DNA of 64,000 bases from G965276765 sp965276825 (GCA_965276825.1 OZ255630.1:3224001-3288000); one strand, 5' to 3'. Positions 52,082 to 61,691 are shown, numbered from the stretch's first letter. Numbers and translations: made by a program. Notes: a model not told the origin generated them from the letters alone.

Positions 52082-53053
52082 TCACGACGAAAGTTCAGTC
52101 CGGCGCTCCCACCAAGCCTCGGCGGCGGCCATTGCGCTCTCGGCCTCGCGGATGCCGTTGCCCACGAGTCCCGCCGTGGCGGCCCAGTGCAGAGGAACAA
52201 GGGCCAGAGCCCCGGGTAGCCATCGGCGCTCGTCGCGAGTCAACGGTCCTGGAGCCGTACTCTCGTAGGCGTCAACGAGGCGTCGCGGCTCGAGCAAGTC
52301 GGCGCTCTGTGCGGCGTGGTGCAGGCTGGCCGCAACGTCGTACACCCGCTCCCTCCACCGCGCGAAGTCCAGGTCGAAGGTGGCCCAGGATCCGTCCGAC
52401 AGTTCTCCGACGTTGCCCAGTTTGTAGTCCCCGTGGATCGGAGCGCATGGCAGGTCGACCTGCTCGCGGAGCTTGGAGAGCTCGCCCGTCAGTAGGCGCA
52501 TCCGATCCACGACCGGCTCGCTCCGGGGGCCGAGCCTGCGGCGGGTGAAGCCGATCGAGTACCGCAGCTGGCTGAGGGTTCTGTGGTCGTCTAGGGGTTC
52601 GGGCGGACTCGGCTCCCAGACCTCACTGAGCGCAGCATGCAGGCGTCCGAGCTCCTGGAAGAGACGGACGTAGGAGTCCTCGTCCGCTCGTGGCTGGACG
52701 TGATCGATGAACTCCTCGAGCTCAGCCCAACGACCAGCGACCCTCACGAGGTCGCGGCCGGAAGCCCGCACGGGTCTGGCGACGTGGACTCGCGTCCGCT
52801 GGAGCCGCTCCCGCAGGCGGCGCAGCCCCGCAACCCGGCCGCGGTGAACCCAGGGCCGATGAACCCGCAGGACGACCGGCGGCTCAGCGTCTATCCGCAC
52901 GTTGAGGTTGAAGCTGCCTCCCAGGTCGACCCATCCGGCCTCGCGCGTAAGGCGGTCGATCAGGGCCGAGACGGCCGGGTCATCCGGGTTGGATCTTGGC
53001 CCAAACCAGCGTGGCAACGGAGGGACCGAGGGCGAAGCATCGACTCCTACCAT
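52082..53053 (-). CDS. Aminoglycoside phosphotransferase-like kinase
   Basis: A 323-residue protein with the APH fold. The N-lobe has FNLNVRIDAEPPVVLRVHRP, with a nucleotide-binding strand and Arg where APH has Lys nearby. The catalytic loop is CAPIHGDYKLGNVG (HGDxxxxN) and the metal Asp is in ATFDLDFARW. Such kinases phosphorylate aminoglycosides, choline, homoserine or other small alcohols; resistance cannot be claimed from sequence. ATG 53053 is chosen because the upstream extension to 53107 is unlike the family. Confidence 0.82.
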   Translation of the reverse strand: MVGVDASPSVPPLPRWFGPRSNPDDPAVSALIDRLTREAGWVDLGGSFNLNVRIDAEPPVVLRVHRPWVHRGRVAGLRRLRERLQRTRVHVARPVRASGRDLVRVAGRWAELEEFIDHVQPRADEDSYVRLFQELGRLHAALSEVWEPSPPEPLDDHRTLSQLRYSIGFTRRRLGPRSEPVVDRMRLLTGELSKLREQVDLPCAPIHGDYKLGNVGELSDGSWATFDLDFARWRERVYDVAASLHHAAQSADLLEPRRLVDAYESTAPGPLTRDERRWLPGALALVPLHWAATAGLVGNGIREAESAMAAAEAWWERRTELSS

Positions 53054-53147
53054 GGCGGTGGCCCACCACTGCGTTCGAGGAGGGGCCCGCCAGTGAGCAT
53101 GCGGCAATCTTGCCGCGGCGCCATAACCGTCGGCGGACCCCTAACCT

Positions 53148-53861
53148 GTGACGATAGGGATCGGGGCATGGTCAACTCGCTGGGTGGGCAACGACCAGCC
53201 GCAGATCTCGCAGGAGGGTAGCGGTCAGCGCCAGCAGCTCCCGCACGGGTACACCAACGAGTCTTGGCGCAGAGGCGACCGAATCTACAAGCGGTACGTC
53301 GGGCCGGACGCTCTCCGACGGTTACGCGTCGAGATCAACGCCATTCGCGTTGTCGGCCGAAGTGTTCCCACGCCGGCCGTCATCGAGGTACTCGAGACGG
53401 AGTTGACAGTTGTCTTTGGTGTTGTGGCGGGGATTCATGGTCAAGATCTACTTGGTGGGCAACCGAAGCTGATCCTTCAAGAAGTTGGCAGTCTCCTGAG
53501 AAGACTCAACGACAGTCATCCTTTCATCGTCCACGGCGACTACGGCCCGCAGAACATCTTGTTCGACAGCGCCACCCTTAGGGCGAAGGTCCTGTTGGAT
53601 TGGGAGTTCAGCCACACCGGCGATCCTGTCCAAGACTTGGCCTGGGCTGAGTGGATCGTTCGTATGCACCACCTGGCCACTCGTCAGCACCTTGACTCTC
53701 TCTTCGACGGCTACGGGCAGAAGCCAGCGTGGACCGTGCGCCACGCCGCGATGCTGAGGCGTTGCCAGGACCTAAAGACACAAAGTACGGTTTGGGGAGA
53801 CTCCGGGGCCATAAAACTGTGGGGCGAGCGAATAGCACGCACCGAGCGCTGGATCGATTGA
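53148..53861 (+). CDS. Aminoglycoside phosphotransferase-like kinase, short
   Basis: A 237-residue APH-fold protein with GYTNESWRRGDRIYKRYVGPD at the N-terminus (the nucleotide loop and Lys), VVAGIHGQDLL as the hinge, FIVHGDYGPQNILFD as the catalytic loop and VLLDWEFSHTGDPVQDLAWAEW as the metal motif. It is shorter than usual, missing part of the helical lobe. GTG 53148 is the first start in frame; GTG 53184 is another choice. It is divergent from the previous kinase. Confidence 0.82.
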   Translation: MTIGIGAWSTRWVGNDQPQISQEGSGQRQQLPHGYTNESWRRGDRIYKRYVGPDALRRLRVEINAIRVVGRSVPTPAVIEVLETELTVVFGVVAGIHGQDLLGGQPKLILQEVGSLLRRLNDSHPFIVHGDYGPQNILFDSATLRAKVLLDWEFSHTGDPVQDLAWAEWIVRMHHLATRQHLDSLFDGYGQKPAWTVRHAAMLRRCQDLKTQSTVWGDSGAIKLWGERIARTERWID

Positions 53862-53983
53862 GGTTGACCTGAATACCGTCAGTCTCACCCCGCCACCGTC
53901 GAGGCGCTGATCGACCGATCTGCGTGCGTCACGACGCCCCGCCTAATCACCGTCCGACGCAACAGATCGAGTCCTCTTTGTTG
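53862..53983. other. End of the third IS110-type element
   Basis: From 53963 this holds the 24-bp sequence also found at 32938-32961, running to 53986 across the transposase stop. CCTCTT and AAGAGG form a small inverted repeat around TGTTGTC. Confidence 0.45.
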
Positions 53984-55192
53984 TCAAGAGGCTGCTGGGG
54001 ATTTCTTCGGGCGTTCAGTAGGGGTGGTCGTGGTACGGGTCCGGGCTTGGCGTCGTAGGGTCGTTGCCGGTCCGGGAGTGGCTGGTCCGAAGAGTCGGTG
54101 TTCGGGGTGCGAGCCGGCCGCGCTGGATTCTGTGACGTTCCCCGGTTGCCCTCCCGGACCCTTGCCGACCCCGAGGCGGGCGTCTTCGAGCAGCTGGCCG
54201 AACACGGCGTCGCTGACCCGTCGCTTCAGGGCGCGCAGGGCTTCTTTCCCGGTTTTGCCCTCGGCGATCTTGCGCTCGTAGTAGGCCCTCCCTGAGCTGT
54301 GGGTGTGAGCGACCTGGGTGACGGCGGCCATGTGGATGGCGTGGTTGACCCGCCGGTTGCCTCGTCTCGAGAGCCGGAAGACTTTCTTCGGCCCGGACGA
54401 CACCTCGATAGGTGCGGTGCCGTTGTAGGAGGCGAAGTGGGCCTTGTTCGGGATGTGGCCGGCGTCGGCGACCTCCCCGATGATCGTCGCGGCCACGACT
54501 GGGCCGACCCCGTAGACTTGGGTGAGCGTCGTCTTTGACGCTTTGACCGTGACGGCCAGGCGTGCTTTGGCGGTGCGGATCTGCTCGTCGATGCGGACCA
54601 GGTCGGCCAGGAACTCGCAGGCGAGCTCGTAGCGGGCCGTCGCCACCGCACCAACTGGCTCGAAGGCGTCGAGGAGACGGGTTGCGGCCGCGGCACGGAT
54701 CTGGCCCTTGACGCCGCCGGGGATCAGCTCGCACAGCACGGCGTGGAGACGGCAAACGACCTGGGTGCGCGCCCCGGACAGGTCACGCTGCCGTTTCGCC
54801 CACACCTTCATCACCGCAGCGTGATCCTCCGCGGTCACCGCCCGCACGTTGGGCGAGCGCAGAGCGGCGACTGCGACCGAGCGGGCGTCGTTGGGGTCGT
54901 TCTTGTTGCTCGACCCGTTCGCCAGCAACCGGACCCGGGAGGCCAGCTTCGGCTGCACGTCCACGACCCGCTGGCCTGCGGCCACGAGCTGCTGCGCCAA
55001 CAAGTAGCCGAGGCCGCCTGCGCCCTCCACCGCCCAGGTCCGCTCCGGCCACTGCTGCGCCCACGCCAGCAACCGGATCGTCTGGTCGACGCCGGCCCGG
55101 ACCTTTAGTTGGCCGAGCGGGGTCTCCGCCGGGTCGATCGCCGCCGCCGTATGCGATGCCTTGTGCGGGTCGATCCCGATGATCACAGCCAT
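53984..55192 (-). CDS. IS110 family transposase, third copy
   Basis: A 402-residue recombinase from ATG 55192. IIGIDPHKASHTAAAIDP, VEGAGGLGYLLAQQL, NKNDPNDARSVAVAAL are the DEDD-type motifs; VYGVGPVVAATIIGEVAD, YNGTAPIEVSSGPK and LSRRGNRRVNHAIHMAAV the C-terminal part. The last 45 residues are low-complexity (Thr/Pro/Arg). It is another lineage of IS110 from the first two copies and appears intact. Confidence 0.93.
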   Translation of the reverse strand: MAVIIGIDPHKASHTAAAIDPAETPLGQLKVRAGVDQTIRLLAWAQQWPERTWAVEGAGGLGYLLAQQLVAAGQRVVDVQPKLASRVRLLANGSSNKNDPNDARSVAVAALRSPNVRAVTAEDHAAVMKVWAKRQRDLSGARTQVVCRLHAVLCELIPGGVKGQIRAAAATRLLDAFEPVGAVATARYELACEFLADLVRIDEQIRTAKARLAVTVKASKTTLTQVYGVGPVVAATIIGEVADAGHIPNKAHFASYNGTAPIEVSSGPKKVFRLSRRGNRRVNHAIHMAAVTQVAHTHSSGRAYYERKIAEGKTGKEALRALKRRVSDAVFGQLLEDARLGVGKGPGGQPGNVTESSAAGSHPEHRLFGPATPGPATTLRRQARTRTTTTPTERPKKSPAAS

Positions 55193-55405
55193 CAGTTCCC
55201 TCCTCGTCTCGAGTCGATGTCGGGACCGTGGTGGGCACGTCTGATTTCAGGTCTTGGCGGTCGCGCCTCTTTTCAGCCACACCACGGCAACCCGACGGGA
55301 CTGACACCTCGTTCGGAAGCCAGACCTCACGGCCGGCAGACGGTTCGTGAGCCAGCCCGTCGGGTCCCCGAGACGCTACGGCCACGCCGCAACGCCCCGC
55401 ACTGA
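55193..55405 (-). ncRNA. Putative bridge-RNA region of IS110 copy 3
   Basis: Non-coding DNA upstream of the transposase. GGCCGGCAGACGGTTCGTGA at 55331 matches the core found upstream of copies 1 and 2. The outer end of the element is near 55400-55415, where homology to the region next to the intact regulator (36885 onward) begins. Confidence 0.4.
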
Positions 55406-56514
55406 TCATCAATCAGACGGATCTGGGAGCGATCCTGCGGTCCAGCCGACCGATAGGACACGGCCATCTGAATGACCTCCGTCAGGCGGTGCGGGTGCGG
55501 CGTAGGTCGTGGTACCGGTCGACGAGGGCGTCGGGGACGGGCTCACCGGCTTGACGGTGGGCGGCGTTGAGGCGCTCCCAGGCACCTGGTAGGTCATGGG
55601 CGGCGGCGTGGAGGGTGGTGTCGAGTGGGACGGCGAGGAGGCCTTGGTGTGCGGCCCAGGCGGCGAGGGGCCGGCGGCCGGTGTTGAGGGCGGTGCGCGC
55701 CGTGTCGGCGGCGTCGGCGACTACGGCGGTTTCGATGCGGGTCGGGAGCGGTCCGGTGTAGAGCCAGTCGTAGGAGGTGGCCCGGTCGGGTTGGGCGCCG
55801 ACGGGTCCTCGGATGAGTGCGAGGGCGCCGGCCGGGTCGGTGTTGTGGAGGGTTTGGTAGCGGTTCCAGTCGGTGCCTATGCCGGTGAGGGTGTAGCCGG
55901 TGCGGCCGGATTCGGGGATGCGGTCGGCGCCGAGGGTTTGGCGGGCGGCGGCGAGGTAGGTGCGGAGGGTGTCGGGCTTGAGGGGACGGGGTCGGCCAGA
56001 GTTGATCTGATCGAGGAGCCGTTCGGTGGGCCAGGCCCGGTCGGGGTGGCCGGCGAGGAAGGCGAGGAGCTCGACGATGGTCGCCTTGGGCGGCTCGGCG
56101 CCGGGCCAGCCGGCCAGAAAGATCGGGCCGAGCACGCCGACCTCCACCGTCCCTTCCACCAGGGCGGGTGCGCCTGGCGGCTCGAACGGGGTGTCGGGGG
56201 GTCGGGCCGGTCGGGCCGGCACCGTCGTGGTGGGAGGGTTGGTGGTGGATGTCGGCGGCGCGGATGTCGGCGGTGCGGTCGTCGGGATGGGCGGCGATGC
56301 CGGGCCGGGGGGTCGGTCGGGGGAAGGGGCGATGGTCCAGGTCGGGGCGGGTGGGGGTGTGGGTGGCCTGCGGCTCCGGGCTCGGAGGATGACGGCGAGG
56401 CCAGCCAGGGCGGCGACGACGGCGACGATCACGATCCAGGTCCACGCCGTGCCGGTGGTGGAGGAACGTCGGGCGGCGCCGTTCCTGGATGCCGGGGTGG
56501 TGGGGCGGTGCCGA

Positions 56515-57908
56515 AGGACTGTCCACCTAACGGTGTTTGCGGCCTGAAACGCTGAGCCAGGGGCTCGGCGAGGAGGGTGCCAACATGGATGCAACACTGG
56601 ATGGGATGGCCAAGCGGAAGCCGCCGGCGGAGTCGTCGGCTGAGCAGCAGGCGGCGGTCGAGCTGGTCCGGATGGCCAAGGAGAAGGGCCTGTCGCTGAC
56701 TGGCCCGGACGGCTTGTTGAAGCTGCTCACCAAGAACGTGATCGAGACCGCGTTGGACGAGGAGATGACCGACCATCTCGGCTACGCCAAGCACGACCCG
56801 GCCGGGATCGGCGCCGAGAACATCCGTAACGGGACCCGAACGAAGACGGTGATCTCGGCCAGCTCAGGCCCGGTCGCCGTGGACGTGCCGAGGGATCGGG
56901 CCGGGACGTTCGAGCCGCAGATCGTGAAGAAACGTCAGCGCCGTCTGGGCGAGGTCGACGAGATCGTCCTGTCGTTGTACGCGAAGGGGCTGACGACCGG
57001 GGAGATCTCCGCCCATTTCGCCGAGATCTACGGGGCATCGGTGTCGAAAGAGACGGTCTCGAGGATCACCGACCGGGTGGTCGAGGAGATGCAGGCGTGG
57101 GCGTCCCGGCCGCTCGATGAGGTGTACGCGGCGATCTTCATCGATGCCATCGTGGTCAAGATCCGAGATGGCCAGGTCGCCAACCGGCCCGTCTACGCCG
57201 CGATCGGGGTCAGCTTGGCCGGGGAGCGGGAGATCCTCGGGCTGTGGGCCGGGCAGGGCGGGGAGGGCGCCAAGTTCTGGATGGCGGTGCTCACCGATCT
57301 GCGGAACCGGGGTGTCAAAGACAGCTTCTTCGTGGTCTGCGACGGCCTGAAAGGCCTGCCAGAGGTCGTGGCCAACGTGTGGCCCGCGGCGATCGTGCAG
57401 ACCTGCATCATCCACCTGATCCGCAACACCTTTCGGCTCACCTCCCGCCGTTACTGGGACGAGCTCAAACGGGACCTGCGGCCGATCTACACCGCGGTCA
57501 ACGCCCAGGCGGCCCGGGCCGCGTTCGATGATCTGGCCGGCAAGTGGGGTGGCCGCTACCCGGCCGTGGTCAGGCTGTGGGACAACGCCTGGGAAGAGTT
57601 CATCCCGTTCCTGGACTACGACGTCGAGATCCGCCGGGTGCTCTGCTCGACCAACGCCATCGAGAGCCTCAACGCCCGCTACCGCCGGGCCGTCCGGGCC
57701 CGAGGGCACTTCCCGACCGAGCAGGCCGCGTTGAAATGCCTGTATCTGGTCACCCGGTCCCTTGACCCCACCGGGGTCGGCCGGACACGATGGGCCACGC
57801 GCTGGAAGCCCGCGCTCAACGCCTTCGCCATCACCTCCGTCTGCCCTCACAGCCCACCCGCCGCCACGACAGGACGGTCCACCGAGCCCTGTTGCAAGCA
57901 GCGTGGGT
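56515..57908 (+). mobile_element. IS256-type element, right end missing
   Basis: The left end begins (A)GGACTGTCCACCTAACGG directly after CGGTGCCGA. No inverted copy of that end is found on the right; the element is cut by the IS3-type element that begins at 57909. Confidence 0.78.
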
Positions 57909-57943
57909 TGAGCATCCCCCCGTTGGACGGACATCTCATATAG
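56585..57943 (+). CDS. IS256 (mutator) family transposase, C-terminus replaced
   Basis: From ATG 56585 (GGAGGGT upstream) about 415 residues match the mutator family: TKNVIETALDEEMTDHLGY, GTRTKTVISASSGPV, YAAIFIDAIVVKIRDGQV (first Asp), FFVVCDGLKGLPEVV (second Asp), CIIHLIRNTFR and CSTNAIESLNARYRRA (Glu). After WKPALNAFAIT the family sequence stops and about 30 unrelated residues follow, some coded by the IS3 end. Activity is doubtful. Confidence 0.88.
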   Translation: MDATLDGMAKRKPPAESSAEQQAAVELVRMAKEKGLSLTGPDGLLKLLTKNVIETALDEEMTDHLGYAKHDPAGIGAENIRNGTRTKTVISASSGPVAVDVPRDRAGTFEPQIVKKRQRRLGEVDEIVLSLYAKGLTTGEISAHFAEIYGASVSKETVSRITDRVVEEMQAWASRPLDEVYAAIFIDAIVVKIRDGQVANRPVYAAIGVSLAGEREILGLWAGQGGEGAKFWMAVLTDLRNRGVKDSFFVVCDGLKGLPEVVANVWPAAIVQTCIIHLIRNTFRLTSRRYWDELKRDLRPIYTAVNAQAARAAFDDLAGKWGGRYPAVVRLWDNAWEEFIPFLDYDVEIRRVLCSTNAIESLNARYRRAVRARGHFPTEQAALKCLYLVTRSLDPTGVGRTRWATRWKPALNAFAITSVCPHSPPAATTGRSTEPCCKQRGLSIPPLDGHLI

Positions 57944-57953
57944 GAGGTTGTCC

Positions 57954-58271
57954 ATGTCCGACAAGGAGAGGACCACTGCGAGGGGTCGTCTTTCGAAGTT
58001 CCCGCCGGAGTTCCGGCGAGACGCGGTGGCGATGGTGCTCGACGAGGGCCGTCGTATCGCCGAGGTGGGTCGAGCGGTCGGTGTGAATCCGGGGACGCTC
58101 GGTAACTGGGTCGGCCTGGAGCGGATCGAGCGGGGTGACCGCCAGGGGCTGACCGCGGATGACCGGTCTGATCTTGTTGAGCTGCGAGCGGAGAACGCGC
58201 AGTTGCGGATGGAACGAGATCTGCTCAAACGATCTCTGGCCTTCTGGATCAAAGAGACGTCGACACCGTGA
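57954..58271 (+). CDS. IS3 family OrfA (HTH protein)
   Basis: A 105-residue protein from ATG 57954, six bases after AGGAGG. FPPEFRRDAVAMVLDEGRRIAEVGRAVGVN is the HTH, and DLVELRAENAQLRMERDLLKRSLAFW the leucine-zipper coiled coil. It overlaps OrfB by 4 bases (GTGA). Confidence 0.92.
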   Translation: MSDKERTTARGRLSKFPPEFRRDAVAMVLDEGRRIAEVGRAVGVNPGTLGNWVGLERIERGDRQGLTADDRSDLVELRAENAQLRMERDLLKRSLAFWIKETSTP

Positions 58272-59155
58272 CCCGCTACGTGGGTGTCGATGATCAGAAG
58301 GCAGCCGGGTTCCCGGTGACGGTGGCGTGCGAGGCGGTCGGGGTGTCAACGTCGGGCTACTACGACTGGGCGGCCCGCCGGGCGGCCGGGCCGACGGAGC
58401 GTCAGCTGGCCGAGGCCGAGCTGGTGGCGTTGATGCGCGAGCTGTTCGACGCCGCGGATGGCAACTACGGGGTGCCGCGCATGTACAAGGCGTTGCGTCA
58501 CGCCGGGCTGGTCGTCAACGTCAAGCGGGTGGCCCGTCTGATGCGCTTGCACGGCATGGCCGGCCGGTTCCGGCGTCGCAGCATCCGCACCACCTTCCCC
58601 GGCCCTGACGACTATGTGATCCCCGATCTCGTCGGCCGGCGCTTCGCGCCTGGAGCGCCTGATGTGGCGTGGTGTCAGGACATCACCTACGTCCCGACCG
58701 GGGAAGGTTGGCTGTATCTGGCCTCGGTGCTCGACCTGGGCAGCCGCCGCCTGCTGGGCTACTCGATGGCCGACCACATACGCACCGAACTTGTCCTCGA
58801 CGCCCTCGGAATGGCCGTCGCGGCCCGAGGTGGCGACCACTCTGTGGCTGGTGTCATCGCCCACGCCGATAGGGGCAGCCAGTACACGGCCAACGACTAC
58901 CTGGACTTCTGCCAGGCCCGCCAACTGCGCCCCTCGGTCGGAAAGACCGGTATCTGCTGGGACAACGCGGTCGCCGAGAGCTTCTGGGAGAGCCTGAAGC
59001 GGGAATGTCTCCAAGGACAGATCTTCTCCACCCGGGCCGAGGCTCGTCGGGCCATCTTCCGGTGGATCAACTGGTACAACACGTCCAGGCTTCACACCAC
59101 CCTCAACGGCATACCGCCAACCGAGTGGGAGCAGCAGTACCGTCAAGCTTCATAA
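58268..59155 (+). CDS. IS3 family OrfB transposase
   Basis: A 295-residue DDE integrase-fold protein. HTH_21-like YGVPRMYKALRHAGLVVN is followed by the catalytic Asp in WCQDITYVPTGEGWLYLA, Asp in AHADRGSQYTANDY and Glu in AVAESFWESLKRE. Usually made as an OrfAB fusion by frameshifting in the overlap. It is intact. Confidence 0.94.
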   Translation: MTRYVGVDDQKAAGFPVTVACEAVGVSTSGYYDWAARRAAGPTERQLAEAELVALMRELFDAADGNYGVPRMYKALRHAGLVVNVKRVARLMRLHGMAGRFRRRSIRTTFPGPDDYVIPDLVGRRFAPGAPDVAWCQDITYVPTGEGWLYLASVLDLGSRRLLGYSMADHIRTELVLDALGMAVAARGGDHSVAGVIAHADRGSQYTANDYLDFCQARQLRPSVGKTGICWDNAVAESFWESLKRECLQGQIFSTRAEARRAIFRWINWYNTSRLHTTLNGIPPTEWEQQYRQAS

Positions 59156-59185
59156 TCACCCGTCCGGACAACGGGGAGATGCCCA

Positions 59186-60830
59186 CGGTGCCGACGGTGT
59201 CGTAGTGGTGGGGCCGGACGGCCGGGCCGGCGGGTGCGGGTGGGGCGGTCGCCGTGGGGATGGTGAGGCCGAAGGCGGCCGGGGTGAGGGTGGTGGTGAT
59301 GGTGGTGACGCCACCGGTGATGTCGATGTCGGTGGGGGTGATGGTGAGGGTGGCGGTGGTGATGTCGGCGGGGACGGGGAACGTATAGCGGTCGGGGAAC
59401 AGGCCTGGGCCGGTGTTGTCTGGTCCGCCGCCGGGGGTGAGCGTGGCGGGGATGGCCGGCTGGCCGGGGAGGGTGAGGGTGACCTGGCCGGCGGTGACCG
59501 GGGTCTGGACGGACTCGACGGTCGAGGTTTCCTGGTCGGAGAGGGCCACGGTGAGCCAGGCGCTGGAGGTGGCCGGTGGGGTGTCGTTGGGTCCGGTGGG
59601 CCCGAAGTCGGTGAGGGTGACCGAGGTGAGAGCGACTCGGACGGCGGAGGGGGGGATGTCCTGGAAGCCGCGGACGGGGAGGGTGTCGGTCCGGTTGACC
59701 GGCACGGTCGTCTGCCACTGACCCGCGCTCCGGTAGAGGACCGGGGCGTCGGTGCCGGTGCGGGCCAGGTGGGTGAGCGAGAACGACTGGGTGAAGTTGT
59801 CGGAGGCGGCCTGGACGGTCACGTCGGGCGCGGCGGCCGGTTCGGGGACGGCCCAGTAGAGCGGGCCGGTGTCAGGACTGGTGGCGGCGCGGGCGGGCAG
59901 CGGGAGCGGTGTGGTCCGCCCGTCGGCGACCACCGATACCGACACGGCGGCGGCGGGCGTGGCGGGGTCGACCTGCCAGCGCAGGCCGAGCATCCACCAC
60001 TGCGCTCCCGGCCCGGCCGACTGGCCGTCGAAGGTGCGGGCGGTGGCGGCGCCGAGCACGGTGGCGGTGAACCCGTAGCCGTCGACCCGGCCGTCGGCCG
60101 GGACCGACAGGACCGCTGGCGGTCCGCTCAGCAGGCGGGCCCCCGGCGCGGCCGACGCCGACGCGGCCGGCGGGCCGGCGGCGGTCAGGGCGGTGACGGT
60201 CAGGGCTGCGGTCGCGATGAGGCCGGCGGCGAGGGTGAGGTGTTGAGCGGTCCGTCCCGTCCGTGCGATACCCCAAATCATGCCAAATCAGATGGGGCGG
60301 CTGCCCGGAGTCGCCCCTCGCCGACAGGGCCCGGCCAGAAGCTCTTGGAGGTGGCGGGTTGCGTTCGGGGGGTGTCGTGGCCCAGGGAAGGGGTGGAGGC
60401 CGTCGCAGGGACGGCCCGGACCCTTGGAGGCGGCAGATGGTGGGGGAACTGCTCGTGCGGGACCTGGTCGTGCGTGACCTGGTCGACGTCGTCGACTGGG
60501 CGGTGATCGTGGTGGCGGTCGTGCGGATGGTCCGGGTCGACCGGACACGGCTGGCCCGTGGCCGGTGGTCCAAGGCCGGCTGGATCCTGGCCGCCGGCCT
60601 GATCGTGTGGAACGTCGGCCCCCTGGCCGTGCCGCTCGGCGCCCTCGAAGCACTGGCCCGAACCCGCCGGGCCCACCGCCCGGGTGCGGCGGGTCCGGCG
60701 GATGTGGCTGCCGGCGGGACGTGGGAGCCGAGATGACCGGGCCCTGGATCGTCGTCGTGCTCGGGCCGGCCGACGCCGTCGTGGCCGGCGCCCTCGTCCA
60801 GGTCGGGCTGGTCCCCGTGCTCGCCTACGC
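59186..60830. repeat. 1.645-kb duplication, copy 2
   Basis: It appears identical to 37981-39625. The left boundary coincides with the right end of the IS3-type element. To the right the sequences stay related but differ from 60831 on. Confidence 0.88.
60437..60736 (+). CDS. Small membrane protein divergent from the regulator (copy 2)
   Basis: It encodes the same 99 residues as 39232-39531. It remains intact although the regulator beside it is broken. It overlaps the next gene by ATGA. Confidence 0.65.
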   Translation: MVGELLVRDLVVRDLVDVVDWAVIVVAVVRMVRVDRTRLARGRWSKAGWILAAGLIVWNVGPLAVPLGALEALARTRRAHRPGAAGPADVAAGGTWEPR

Positions 60831-60981
60831 CGACACCGTGGTGTGGGCCAGACGGGCCGTCCCGCACCGGGTCCGGCGGCCGGTGGGCCCCGTGGTGCGG
60901 CCGCCGCGGGTCGCCGCCGCAGTCCTTGCGTTGCCTCGGCGCTCAGGCGCTCACGGTGATCGACACATGGCTGAGGCATGA
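60733..60981 (+). CDS. Small protein with hydrophobic N-terminus (copy 2)
   Basis: An 82-residue relative of 39528-39779, identical for about 33 residues and then diverged (ARRAVPHRVRRPVGPVVRPP). Its stop TGA overlaps ATG 60978 of the following gene. Confidence 0.58.
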   Translation: MTGPWIVVVLGPADAVVAGALVQVGLVPVLAYADTVVWARRAVPHRVRRPVGPVVRPPRVAAAVLALPRRSGAHGDRHMAEA

Positions 60982-61681
60982 TGACAGTCGTGGCAACGAC
61001 CATCCTGGACCGTGAGCTGTATGACGAGGCTCTCGCGGCGGAGGTGCTCGGTGTGGCGGCCCGACCTTGCATTACTGGCTGGAGGGCGGCGAGCGGCGTG
61101 GGCGGACCTATGCACCGGTCCTGCGTCCGGCGGCCACGGGTGCGAGCACGGTGACCTGGGGCGAGTTCGTCGAGGCTCGTTACCTGCGGGAGTACCGGCG
61201 CGAGCTGGGGACGTCGATGCAACGGCTCCGGGCGTTCGTCGAGCATCTCCGCGATGAGCTCGGCGTGCCTTACCCCCTGGCGCACGCCCGGCCGTGGGTC
61301 GGACCGGGCCGGCACCTGTTCATCTCCGCCCAGGAGCAGGCCGGTCTTCCGCCCGAGTTGTGGGCGTGTGTCGAGCCGCAGACCGGGGTGATGCTCCTTC
61401 TCCCCGCTGCGGAGAGCTTCTTGGAGCGGGTCGAGTTCGACCCCGGAGAAAACGGGGTGGTGGTCCGGCTTCGGCCAGGCGGAGCGGACTCCGAGGTGGT
61501 GATCGATCCTGAGGTCCGGTTCGGGTCTGCCACCGTTCGGGGGATCCCCACTGAGACGATCGCGGAACAGGTGGCCGCTGGAGACTCCGTTGAGAGCGTC
61601 ACGCAGGACTTCGGCCTCGACCTGCCGGCGGTCATCGATGCCTTGCGGTACGAAGGGGTTGACCGGGCACAAGCGGCGTAG
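60978..61681 (+). pseudogene. DUF433-type antitoxin, frameshifted near its start
   Basis: ATG 60978 or 60981 starts ATTILDRELYDEALAAEVLGVA; the body TLHYWLEGGERRGRTYAPVL to the end is in the next frame from about 61065. A single missing base near 61061 explains it. The C-terminus (STVRGIPTETIAEQV or close, DFGLDLPAVIDALRYEG) is the DUF433 part that binds the PIN toxin, and the N-terminus a MerR-like HTH. A start at TTG 61067 would give a truncated antitoxin of 204 residues. Confidence 0.72.
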
Positions 61682-61691
61682 GTACGGGTGT

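Larger units (their letters stand above)
57909..59185 (+). mobile_element. Complete IS3-type element
   Basis: A 1,277-bp element. The ends TGAGCATCCCCCCGTTG (from 57909) and, read inward from 59185, TGGGCATCTCCCCGTTG form inverted repeats that extend to CGGAC. There is no target duplication: the left flank is the truncated IS256 and the right flank the regulator gene. Hence it may have caused an adjacent deletion. Confidence 0.88.
55482..60281 (-). pseudogene. Membrane-anchored BTAD-type regulator, second copy, split by IS elements
   Basis: The N-terminal half lies at 60281-59186 and appears identical to the intact copy. The C-terminal half (TM helix, linker, winged helix and BTAD-like part) lies at 56514-55482 and is clearly diverged (for example LTGIGTDWNRYQTLHNTDP for LIGIGTDWDRYQTLRSTDP). 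Between them are a truncated IS256-type and an IS3-type element. CGGTGCCGA is found on both sides of the insertion (56506-56514 and 59186-59194), as for a 9-bp target duplication. Confidence 0.85.

Noticed and set aside
52082..53861. Calling the two APH-like kinases antibiotic-resistance genes
   Set aside because: Only the general kinase fold and catalytic loops can be seen; the same fold serves many small-molecule kinases.
57835..57943. C-terminal 35 residues of the IS256 transposase as real protein
   Set aside because: They do not match the family after NAFAIT and partly lie in the end of the IS3-type element; they are read-through of a truncation.
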